A stretch of DNA of 64,000 nucleotides from Glaciecola sp047250385 (GTDB lineage: Bacteria; Pseudomonadota; Gammaproteobacteria; Enterobacterales; Alteromonadaceae), in NCBI RefSeq assembly GCF_047250385.1, contig NZ_JBLBVM010000044.1:1-64000 (forward strand), written 5' to 3'. Below, in pieces: positions 55,283-62,578 of this stretch (position 1 is the first letter of the stretch; every line of letters starts with the position of its first letter). A model generated the notes under the pieces. It had not been told where the DNA came from, did not search any database, and saw only the letters and a list, made by a program, of their open reading frames with translations. The position numbers were made by a program, and so were the translations under genes.

Positions 55283-55977
55283 GTGTGTACCCTTTTGTGT
55301 GTTTTCGATATGTTAAACAAATCGATTGTTTTTCTCTTTTAGCAGAAAAGCATTAACGAAAAATTAACAATTTACAATACTGATAAATTACGATGAAAGC
55401 CAATAACTGCATACGTATTCAAAAAAATCTGTGACAAATTATTTGCTCGAATCTTTCAATTTCTATTTGCAAATAATTGCATCGTGTTCTGTTTCAGTTA
55501 CTACATCGACCCTCATATTAACATCAAATTTACAAATTAAAAGCTTTTCTTAATCGTTATAGTTAATTTATTGTAAAAGCCACTGAAATTATTCTAAATT
55601 AATTGTGTTTGGCAAGCTGTATGAAAGTCAGAAAGCTAACGCAATCAAATAATAACAAGGCCTTTACGACAGAGGCCATGTTTTTCAGAATGATTCAATC
55701 CTCAGCATTAAAGCGAACTTAATCGATTTAAAATTGCGTTTATCAATACTTTCACTAAGAAGGTTTTAGTGTTTGCAGTAGAGCTTAAACCCAAGTTTTT
55801 CTAGCAAAAACAAGGACTCGCCAACACCGTTCAATTGATACCTTGCAAACATCTTAGGCCTTGTCGAACATAAAATATAAGGACAAACTTGAAGTTTGTT
55901 TACTTTAGGCTTATGACGCAGCCGATTATTGACTACGCAATACCAATAAACCTGCACAGACTTACTTAGGGGTTTAC

Positions 55978-55995
55978 AACTTAAGCGTTTAAGTT
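55978..55995. promoter_or_regulatory. LacI-type operator candidate upstream of the sucrose transporter
   Basis: AACTTAAGCGTTTAAGTT is a CG-centred palindrome with 16 of 18 symmetric positions. It matches the amylosucrase site at 16 of 18 positions, and both are followed by TTT. It lies about 200 bp before the transporter start and about 700 bp before the receptor start. Confidence 0.7.
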
Positions 55996-56158
55996 TTTCT
56001 TTCAATTTGCATTAATTTCATTAATACTTACATTTCATTTACAAGTATTGTTAAGCTGATAGCAGAAATTTGACAAGCGCATGGCTTTTAATGATCCCTA
56101 TTGCTTATCGCGGTTTGAATTTATGAAAGCTTAAGCTTAGTACGTAGACTTTAAATAT

Positions 56159-56179
56159 GTAAACGAATTTACCGTTTAC
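56159..56179. promoter_or_regulatory. GTAAACG inverted repeat in the transporter leader
   Basis: GTAAACG and CGTTTAC, separated by 7 bp, end 19 bp before the ATG at 56199. It could be a repressor site that blocks the promoter or an RNA stem close to the ribosome site. It is distinct from the CG-centred operators. Confidence 0.45.
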
Positions 56180-56198
56180 ACCTTTTATGGAAATAAAA

Positions 56199-57530
56199 AT
56201 GAATAATAAACAAAAACCTACTTTAGAATTCTGGCAAGTATGGAATATGTGTTTTGGCTTCTTCGGCATCCAATATGGGTTTGGTTTGCAGCAAGCAAAC
56301 TTAAGTCCCATATTTTCTTATCACGGTGCTGCCGAACATGAATTACCAATGCTATGGCTTGCGGGCCCGGTAACTGGTTTACTTATTCAACCTTTAATTG
56401 GTGCAATTAGTGATCGCACCTGGACCAGCTTTGGCCGTCGTAAACCTTTCTTCTTGTGGGGGGCTTTAATCGGCAGTGTCGCCGTCATGTTCATGCCATA
56501 TGTGCCCGAACTTTGGATGGTTGTTGGCTTATTTTGGATACTCGATGCAGCAATGAATACCGCGATGGAACCTTACCGAGCGATGGTGGGTGATATGGTA
56601 AATCGCAAGCAACGCCCATTTGCTTTTGCGTTGCAGACCTTCATGATTTCTGGTGGTCAAATACTAGCGAGTTTAATGCCCGTCATTATGATTGCATTTG
56701 GTGTATCGGCAGTGACTGACGGCAATCAAATTCCAGATATCGTAAAATATTCGTTTGTCATTGGTGTCGTCGTTATCATCGTAACAGCACTTTGGTCCTT
56801 TAATAAGGTGCAAGAATATCCGCCGGAAAATATCGACGAATTCAAAGCAGAGAATAAAGGGAAAGTACTGACCCACGTAGTAAGCGATTTGTGGATAGCT
56901 TTGAAGGACATGCCTAAATCCTTACGTACTTTATGGTGGGTGAAGTTAGTCACATGGTTCGGTTTGCCATTAATGTGGCAATATCTCTCTCTTTCAATCG
57001 CCCATCACGTTTATAACGCACCGACACCCGATGCAGCAGGCTTTGCAGTTGGAACCGCGCAAGGCGGTAAAGCTTTTGCTGTTATGCAAATTACAACTCT
57101 TGTAGTGTCCTTTTTCATCGCTAAGACAATTCATAAGTTTGGTGATAGCAAGGTTTACGCTTTTTGCCTATTGATTGGCGGACTCGGCTTTTTGTCAATG
57201 CAATTAACAAGTGACTTATACATGACGCTAGCTTGTATGGTACTTGTGGGTATCGGTTGGGCGGGTGTTATCACCGTTCCTTTCATCATGTGTGCAAATG
57301 TCGCTCCTGTAATGCGAATTGGAATATACATGGGTTTGCTAAACGCCATGATTTGTCTTCCGCAAATATTGGAGATGCTCAGTATTGGTTTAATTTATGA
57401 ATCTGTCTTAGGTGGTGACCCACGCAATGCACTCGCTCTTTGTGGCTTGCTATTCCTTGTTGGTGCAGCTTTGGCACTCAGAATAAACACCGAAGAAGAC
57501 ACTCGCATCAGTCAAGGGCAGGAGGTTTAG
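56199..57530 (+). CDS. MFS sugar transporter, SUT/SLC45-like (predicted sucrose:H+ symporter)
   Basis: A 443-residue inner-membrane carrier with 12 membrane segments. The loop motif SDRTWTSFGRRKPFFLWG near residue 70 matches the SDR...FGRRRPF signature of plant SUT and animal SLC45 sucrose carriers. PVTGLLIQPLIGAISD before it is also typical. It starts at ATG 56199 because GGAA lies 7 nt upstream. An in-frame ATG at 56187 has no ribosome site and would add MEIK. It is 4 bp upstream of the alpha-glucosidase gene in one operon and is equivalent to SuxC of Xanthomonas. Maltose is an alternative substrate. Confidence 0.92.
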   Translation: MNNKQKPTLEFWQVWNMCFGFFGIQYGFGLQQANLSPIFSYHGAAEHELPMLWLAGPVTGLLIQPLIGAISDRTWTSFGRRKPFFLWGALIGSVAVMFMPYVPELWMVVGLFWILDAAMNTAMEPYRAMVGDMVNRKQRPFAFALQTFMISGGQILASLMPVIMIAFGVSAVTDGNQIPDIVKYSFVIGVVVIIVTALWSFNKVQEYPPENIDEFKAENKGKVLTHVVSDLWIALKDMPKSLRTLWWVKLVTWFGLPLMWQYLSLSIAHHVYNAPTPDAAGFAVGTAQGGKAFAVMQITTLVVSFFIAKTIHKFGDSKVYAFCLLIGGLGFLSMQLTSDLYMTLACMVLVGIGWAGVITVPFIMCANVAPVMRIGIYMGLLNAMICLPQILEMLSIGLIYESVLGGDPRNALALCGLLFLVGAALALRINTEEDTRISQGQEV

Positions 57531-57534
57531 AAAT

Positions 57535-59229
57535 ATGAAATTAAAGAATATAAAGCGTGAATGGTGGAAAGAAGGGATCGTTTATCAGATTTACCCGCGC
57601 AGTTTTCAAGATTCAAACGGCGATGGCGTTGGTGACTTACGCGGTATCATAAACCGCCTAGATTACATCGAAAGCTTGGGTGTCGATATTGTTTGGCTTA
57701 ACCCAATCTATAGTTCGCCCAATGACGACAACGGCTATGATATTTCGGATTATCGAAACATCATGGCTGAATTCGGTACTATGCAGGATTTTGAAGAATT
57801 ATTAGCCGGTATGCATCAGCGCGGCATAAAAGTGGTGATGGATTTAGTCGTAAACCACTCTTCTGACGAGCATGAGTGGTTTCAACAATCGCGTAGTTCT
57901 CGAGATAATCCTTACCGTGAATACTATCATTGGTGGCCTGCTGAGAAAGGTACACCGCCACGACGCTGGAGTTATTTCGATCCAGAAGCTAATGCTTGGA
58001 AATATGATGAGCAGACGGATGCTTATTACTTGCACTATTTTTCAGCGAAGCAACCTGATTTAAATTGGGAAAATCCAAAGCTAAGAGCTGAAATTTACGA
58101 CATGATGAATTTCTGGTTTATGAAAGGTATCGATGGCTTCCGCATGGACGTCATCACTTTCATTTCCAAACATGACGGTTATCCTGAATTCCCTGAGGAA
58201 TACCAAGGTCAGGCGATGATCGATATGTACGCAAAAGGACCTCGCTTACATGAATACTTACATGAGATGCACGAAAATGTGATGCAGCATTATGACTGTA
58301 TGACGGTTGCAGAGGGCCCTGGGACGCACATCGATAATGTATTGGAACTAGTCGCTGAGGATCGCAAAGAGCTCAATATGAACTATCATTTTGATCATCA
58401 AAGCATTGGTGTTGGCGATCGTTTTATCATTAACGACGACTTTCAAAACCTCGTTAAATTTAAGAAAGTGATGTCAGAATGGGATGCTGTTTTTGAAGAT
58501 AAAGGTTGGGGAACTGTTTATTTTGGCAATCATGACTTCCCACGTATGGTCACTCGTTGGGGGAATGATTCCCCTCAATACCGACGATTTTCATCGAAAC
58601 TATTAAGTACTTACTTACTATCTATGCGCGGTACGCCCTACTATTATATGGGCGACGAAATCGGTATGAGTAATATTAAGTTCGATAAGATTGAAGACTA
58701 TCAAGATCTCATGACCATCAATTGGTACAACTTAACCAAGCAAGAAGGGGGCGATTTAGAGGAATTCATGGCCTCCCACAAGTTATGCGCACGAGATAAT
58801 GCAAGGACGCCTATTCAATGGGATGACACTGCGAATGCAGGCTTTACAAGCGGGAAGCCTTGGTTAAAGGTCAATGGTAATTATCCAGAAATAAACGTAG
58901 ATTCTCAGCAAAGCGATCCTGATTCTGAGCTCAATTATTTTCGTGCATTAGTACGCTTACGCAAAAATAATCTAACCTTGATTTACGGACAATACAGCTT
59001 ATTGTTAGCAGATGATCCTGATATCTATGCCTACACACGTACTTTAGATGATGATGTCATTTTGGTTTTGTTGAATTTTTCAAGCAATGAAAGAACCTTA
59101 GCATTGCCTGAGCTCATTGATGCCAATTTTAACAACGCATCGGTACTACTTGATAACTATGCAAATTCTGAGCAAACTCAGCAACTAGGCGCATTACGCC
59201 CCTATCAAGCTCAGATAATAAAGCTATAG
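57535..59229 (+). CDS. GH13 alpha-glucosidase (oligo-1,6-glucosidase-like)
   Basis: A 564-residue cytoplasmic glycoside hydrolase without signal peptide. It starts WWKEGIVYQIYPRSFQDSNGDG. The conserved regions are DLVVNH near 103-108, nucleophile D205 in GFRMDVITF, acid/base E260 in MTVAEGPG and D334 in GNHDFPR. Residue V206 right after the nucleophile is the one that, in oligo-1,6-glucosidases and isomaltases, favours alpha-1,6 linkages, whereas maltases have Thr, Ala or Gly. It is co-transcribed with the transporter. Possible substrates are sucrose, isomaltose or sucrose isomers made as amylosucrase by-products. Confidence 0.92.
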   Translation: MKLKNIKREWWKEGIVYQIYPRSFQDSNGDGVGDLRGIINRLDYIESLGVDIVWLNPIYSSPNDDNGYDISDYRNIMAEFGTMQDFEELLAGMHQRGIKVVMDLVVNHSSDEHEWFQQSRSSRDNPYREYYHWWPAEKGTPPRRWSYFDPEANAWKYDEQTDAYYLHYFSAKQPDLNWENPKLRAEIYDMMNFWFMKGIDGFRMDVITFISKHDGYPEFPEEYQGQAMIDMYAKGPRLHEYLHEMHENVMQHYDCMTVAEGPGTHIDNVLELVAEDRKELNMNYHFDHQSIGVGDRFIINDDFQNLVKFKKVMSEWDAVFEDKGWGTVYFGNHDFPRMVTRWGNDSPQYRRFSSKLLSTYLLSMRGTPYYYMGDEIGMSNIKFDKIEDYQDLMTINWYNLTKQEGGDLEEFMASHKLCARDNARTPIQWDDTANAGFTSGKPWLKVNGNYPEINVDSQQSDPDSELNYFRALVRLRKNNLTLIYGQYSLLLADDPDIYAYTRTLDDDVILVLLNFSSNERTLALPELIDANFNNASVLLDNYANSEQTQQLGALRPYQAQIIKL

Positions 59230-59348
59230 GGATGTTAAGTAGCCGCCCTTATACTTTTGCTCAAAAGTAGAAGAGGAAAACTAGCACAAATATGATAATC
59301 TGCCCGCCTTTGGTCTTTCACGACAAGTAAATAGGTATAGGGCAGATT

Positions 59349-60029
59349 ATGATCCCATGGGTTCAGTTAGGTACGGCACAAATTCCAAACAATGGCGGAG
59401 AATTAAAATTTTCACAACGTGGTGATGAATTCTCGATTCGTTTGTCCGGAATTCGCGGCGAACTCATGAATAGCCGTGTTTACAACTCAGAGAAAGAGCT
59501 TTCCACCATGGGGTGTGCGCATATTACAACGAAAGATAACGCTCATGTCTTAGTGGGTGGTTTAGGCATGGGATATACCTTGGCTTCAGCTCTTAAGTCC
59601 GTCAACGAGAATTCAAAAGTGACAGTGGCTGAACTGATTCCTGAAGTAGTGGAATGGAATAAAGGCCCCTTAGGAAATTGTGCTAAAAATCCTCTTCAAG
59701 ATCCACGTGCTATTGTTCACGTTGGAGACGTCAAAGAACTATTAACAACGAATAAACCGACTTATGATGCTATTTTGCTAGACGTCGATAACGGCCCAGA
59801 GGGACTAACACACTCAAATAACAACTGGATTTATTCACTGGAGGGCTTGCAGGATATCTATAAGGTATTGCGCCCAAAAGGTATGCTAGCGATATGGTCC
59901 GCTGGACCTGACTATTTATTTACAGTCCGTCTCAAAAAAGCAGGCTACGAGGTAAGCACACGCATCGCGAGAGCACGCAAAGGAAAAGGCAGTAAACATA
60001 CTATTTTCCTAGCTAAAAAAGCGACGTAA
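59349..60029 (+). CDS. spermidine-synthase-like methyltransferase-fold protein
   Basis: A 226-residue Rossmann-fold protein. The nucleotide-binding segment is VLVGGLGMGYTLASAL near 73-88, then VTVAELIPEVVEWN, and DAILLDVDNGPEG near 138-150, as in spermidine synthase-like proteins. The polyamine-pocket residues and the N-terminal tetramerisation region of true SpeE are not apparent, so aminopropyl transfer is doubtful. It is the first gene after the sucrose island, starting at ATG 59349. A repeat cluster follows. Confidence 0.82.
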   Translation: MIPWVQLGTAQIPNNGGELKFSQRGDEFSIRLSGIRGELMNSRVYNSEKELSTMGCAHITTKDNAHVLVGGLGMGYTLASALKSVNENSKVTVAELIPEVVEWNKGPLGNCAKNPLQDPRAIVHVGDVKELLTTNKPTYDAILLDVDNGPEGLTHSNNNWIYSLEGLQDIYKVLRPKGMLAIWSAGPDYLFTVRLKKAGYEVSTRIARARKGKGSKHTIFLAKKAT

Positions 60030-60043
60030 GTAAAAACAACTTC

Positions 60044-60292
60044 CGTCATCCCCTCGAAGAAAACGTCATCCCTTCGAAGAAACCGTCATCCCCTTGAAGA
60101 AGGGGACCTCCCACAATCCATAGCTAACTCAATAAAACCACTATAGTTAAGTTCACACGCAAGTTTGGACCTCCTTGCCTCCGCAAGAATGACGCTTTCC
60201 TCGAAGAAACCGTCATCCCCTTGAAGAAGGGGACCTCCCACAACCCACATAGCTAACTCAATAAAACCACTAAAGTTAAGTTCACTCGCAAG
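60044..60292 (+). repeat. repeat cluster with 90-bp imperfect duplication and GNAG hairpins
   Basis: Two tandem 20-nt half-units (CGTCATCCCCTCGAAGAAAA at 60044, a variant at 60064) run into a complete hairpin at 60084-60111 (arm ATCCCCTT, loop GAAG, arm AAGGGGAC, tail CTCC). The stretch 60074-60163 is repeated with few changes at 60201-60292, including a second complete hairpin at 60211-60238. Between them a minus-strand element at 60167-60194 has arm ATTCTTGC, loop GGAG and arm GCAAGGAG. The remaining 56 bp to the rhomboid gene show nothing I can name. Confidence 0.82.
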
Positions 60293-60348
60293 CTCATGGA
60301 ATTAATTTTAGTTCTTGCTATTTCACATTCCGCCCTCAAATATAATCT

Positions 60349-61008
60349 ATGAACAGACCTTCACTTAAAAACAGCATCTTAATTAGCGCTTTTAGCGTGG
60401 GAATTCTGTGGTGCATCAAATCGTCTGAATTTATTTTTCATATCGACCTTTCTTGGTTAGGTGTTTACCCGCAAACTCTATCTGGCTTAATTGGAATTCT
60501 AACAGCGCCACTCATTCATGGCTCCCTAGAGCACATTTTCAATAACACCTTACCCATGCTAATTTTGGGCACCTTATTACTCTATGGTTATCCGAAGAGC
60601 CGTTGGCTAGTCCTCTCGACAGTTTGGATACTCTCTGGCCTGTGTGTTTGGCTATTTGCCCGTCAAAGTTATCATATCGGCGCTAGTGGTTTAAGCCATG
60701 GTATTTTCTTTTATTTGCTAGTAGTGAGCATTTTGCGAAGGGATAAGCGCTCGGTAGCCATCATGATGGCGGCATTTTTTATGTATGGTGGCATGACAAT
60801 GACAATATTTCCGCGCGAAGAGAGCATATCCTTTGAATATCATTTCTTCGGTGCCTTAGCTGGCACATTCAGTGCGTTGCTTTGGCACAAGCTCGACCCT
60901 AAACCGAAAGTAAAAACTTATGAATGGGAAAATCAACCTGAAGCTGAGGATCCCATTATTGGGGATGAGTGGCAGACGGAGAAAGAGACTAATAAGGAGC
61001 AGCATTAG
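60349..61008 (+). CDS. rhomboid-family intramembrane serine protease
   Basis: A 219-residue protein with about six membrane helices. The catalytic Ser is in GASGLSHG near 121-128 and the catalytic His in EYHFFGALAGT near 164-174. HIFNNTLPML near 63-72 supplies the HxxxN oxyanion motif on helix 2. The hydrophilic, acidic C-terminal tail (about 185-219) is cytoplasmic. Substrate unknown. I see no GlyGly-CTERM protein in the window that would make it a rhombosortase. Confidence 0.9.
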   Translation: MNRPSLKNSILISAFSVGILWCIKSSEFIFHIDLSWLGVYPQTLSGLIGILTAPLIHGSLEHIFNNTLPMLILGTLLLYGYPKSRWLVLSTVWILSGLCVWLFARQSYHIGASGLSHGIFFYLLVVSILRRDKRSVAIMMAAFFMYGGMTMTIFPREESISFEYHFFGALAGTFSALLWHKLDPKPKVKTYEWENQPEAEDPIIGDEWQTEKETNKEQH

Positions 61009-61045
61009 GTGATTGGTGTTTTTTGGGGGTCCATACCTGCGCATA

Positions 61046-61162
61046 ATACTGTTCGTTTAAGCCTTTTACTGAGTTTATCAATCTTAGCATCGTAGTAGAT
61101 AGACGGAGATTACTGCCTTCGCAGTAAAGACGGTAGGCTTTTTAATCTTGAACGAACAGTAT
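61046..61162. repeat. 117-bp element with 16-bp terminal inverted repeats
   Basis: ATACTGTTCGTTTAAG at 61046-61061 is matched on the other strand by ATACTGTTCGTTCAAG at 61162-61147 (15 of 16). Inside, on the minus strand at 61132-61105, lies a complete GNAG hairpin (CGTC, arm TTTACTGC, loop GAAG, arm GCAGTAAT, tail CTCC). No target-site duplication is obvious. It lies between the rhomboid gene and slyX. Confidence 0.55.
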
Positions 61163-61192
61163 GGTGCCTGCTAAACAACGACGAGTTAATTA

Positions 61193-61429
61193 TCAATAAT
61201 GTGGCGGTACATCGTCACCAGGGTCGTTATCTGAGTTAGGCTCTTGTAAGGTTTTCACTTTATCTACTAGCGCCTTAAGCATTTGCGACTGGCGATCGAT
61301 AGTGAATTGTTGATTGGTCACGATCTCGTTCAGCTGTTCGAAGTTGTCTTCTTGGTATGCCACTTTGAATTCTAATTGCTCAATAGCCAATTTCATTTGC
61401 TCAATTGTTTCGTCTTTTTTATCTGTCAC
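61193..61429 (-). CDS. slyX: SlyX family protein
   Basis: A 78-residue coiled-coil protein with heptad-like hydrophobics at about 8-58 (MKLAIEQLEFKVAYQEDNFEQLN, quoted in part: IEQLEFKVAYQ) and the conserved acidic C-terminus ending DVPPHY. Function unknown. In E. coli slyX sits beside fkpA. Here a WD40 lipoprotein gene lies upstream of it on the same strand. Confidence 0.92.
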   Translation of the reverse strand: MTDKKDETIEQMKLAIEQLEFKVAYQEDNFEQLNEIVTNQQFTIDRQSQMLKALVDKVKTLQEPNSDNDPGDDVPPHY

Positions 61430-61504
61430 TTTCCGCTCTCATTTTCTTATTCAGTTATTATCTAAAACTACTTTAAGGTTTAGGCTTTTGTGCCTATAGG
61501 CAAG

Positions 61505-62479
61505 TTAGAAAGCCCATTTCTCTAAATTTCCGCTGCTAGAAATCGATACGTAATCATCATCTACAAATCCGACTGCATACACAACCGCAGAACGAGGTGC
61601 TGGACCATTGGACGGTGCAACACGCCACTGCTGCAATACCTTACCTGTGGTGACATCCCACAGTGCCAAACGCTTTGCAGGCGACCCTGTTAGTAAGTAC
61701 TTGCCATCATCAGAAAACTTAGCACTAGTGAAAACCCATTGGCGTTCTATGAAATGCAGTTGGCTTATTGCCTTGCCCGTTTGTGCATCCCATATCTGAC
61801 TATCCGCTTGGCTATCCGACGTGAATAAATAACGCGCCTGATCATCAATCGCCACCTTTGTTACTCTATTTGCGTGATTGAAAACATGGATAATCTGTCC
61901 TGTTTCAGTACTCCACAAGTAGGCCTTGTAGTCATTGCTTCCAGTTAAGGCAAACTTCCCATTAGGTGAAATATCGACGGTATTTACTTTTTCTTCATGC
62001 CCCAAGAACTCTAAACTTCTGCCTGTTCCAGGTTCAAAAAACATGACTTTACCATTCGCTTTACCCACTAAAATACCACGGCCATTGTTACTGACGGCAA
62101 TATCACGAATTAAGGATTCATCTATCCGCCAAAAACCAACGGGATCACCAGTGGCACTATCCCATAGCGCAAAGTTATCGCTGTCGGCGGTAACAACATG
62201 CGTTTCGTCGGCTGAAATGTGAATATTATCAACAATGTTTCGGCCTTCTTCTTGATGACGCCAACTAAACAAAGTCTTGTTTTCGCCAATCGACCAAACC
62301 GAAATATCTGAGTTAACGCGAGAAATAACAGCAAAATCACCTGAGTTACTTATGTCAGCAGCATATACGCCACTTTCTGAAATGGGTGATTTAGCCTCTG
62401 GCTCGGTCTCAGGAATAGAGCAAGCTGTGCAAAAAAGCACAAATAGGCAACTAATTGGTAAAAAGACTGTCTTATTCAT
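61505..62479 (-). CDS. WD40-repeat lipoprotein
   Basis: A 324-residue lipoprotein with lipobox FCTAC at about 16-20. The rest is a beta-propeller of about six to seven WD40-like blades, with blade ends such as VSVWSIG, FALWDSATG, KAYLWSTETG, SQIWDAQTG and LALWDVTTG. It is probably an outer-membrane-attached periplasmic scaffold. The partner is unknown. It resembles WD40 lipoproteins found between slyX and fkpA in other Alteromonadales, but I cannot verify that here. Divergent from the FkpA-like gene. Confidence 0.85.
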   Translation of the reverse strand: MNKTVFLPISCLFVLFCTACSIPETEPEAKSPISESGVYAADISNSGDFAVISRVNSDISVWSIGENKTLFSWRHQEEGRNIVDNIHISADETHVVTADSDNFALWDSATGDPVGFWRIDESLIRDIAVSNNGRGILVGKANGKVMFFEPGTGRSLEFLGHEEKVNTVDISPNGKFALTGSNDYKAYLWSTETGQIIHVFNHANRVTKVAIDDQARYLFTSDSQADSQIWDAQTGKAISQLHFIERQWVFTSAKFSDDGKYLLTGSPAKRLALWDVTTGKVLQQWRVAPSNGPAPRSAVVYAVGFVDDDYVSISSSGNLEKWAF

Positions 62480-62578
62480 CTAAAAATGGGTTTCGCTTTT
62501 AGTTTCACACGTTTACTATTAGTAGAGTATATATTGAATAGCAACTAACAGCATAATGCTGATTACGGAGAAAATGGA

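Larger units (their letters stand above)
55283..56186. other. 904-bp divergent regulatory region between TonB receptor and transporter
   Basis: No supported gene. It contains the strong operator candidate at 55978-55995, a 17-nt perfect palindrome ACAAACTTGAAGTTTGT at 55883-55899, a weak operator-like site at 55547-55564 (13 of 18), and a GGCCT/AGGCC hairpin followed by T5 (55659-55685, plus strand) with no gene before it. It also contains the left half of the GTAAACG inverted repeat that straddles the start of the transporter leader. The unusual length for a promoter region may reflect a lost gene or a small RNA. Confidence 0.5.

Noticed and set aside
55766..56005. 79-codon minus-strand frame in the receptor-transporter gap
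   Set aside because: No ribosome site, unusual Cys/Tyr/Lys composition, covers the operator candidate and a palindrome. I could not tie it to any family, so it is treated as chance or a very old relic.
57535..59229. Sucrose isomerase or trehalulose synthase identity for the GH13 enzyme
   Set aside because: It has no signal peptide and lacks the RLDRD-type product-specificity motif that I would expect of sucrose isomerases; the oligo-1,6-glucosidase pattern fits better.
60349..61008. Rhombosortase paired with the PEP-CTERM protein
   Set aside because: Rhombosortases process GlyGly-CTERM tails, whereas PEP-CTERM tails need exosortase; no GlyGly-CTERM protein is present here.
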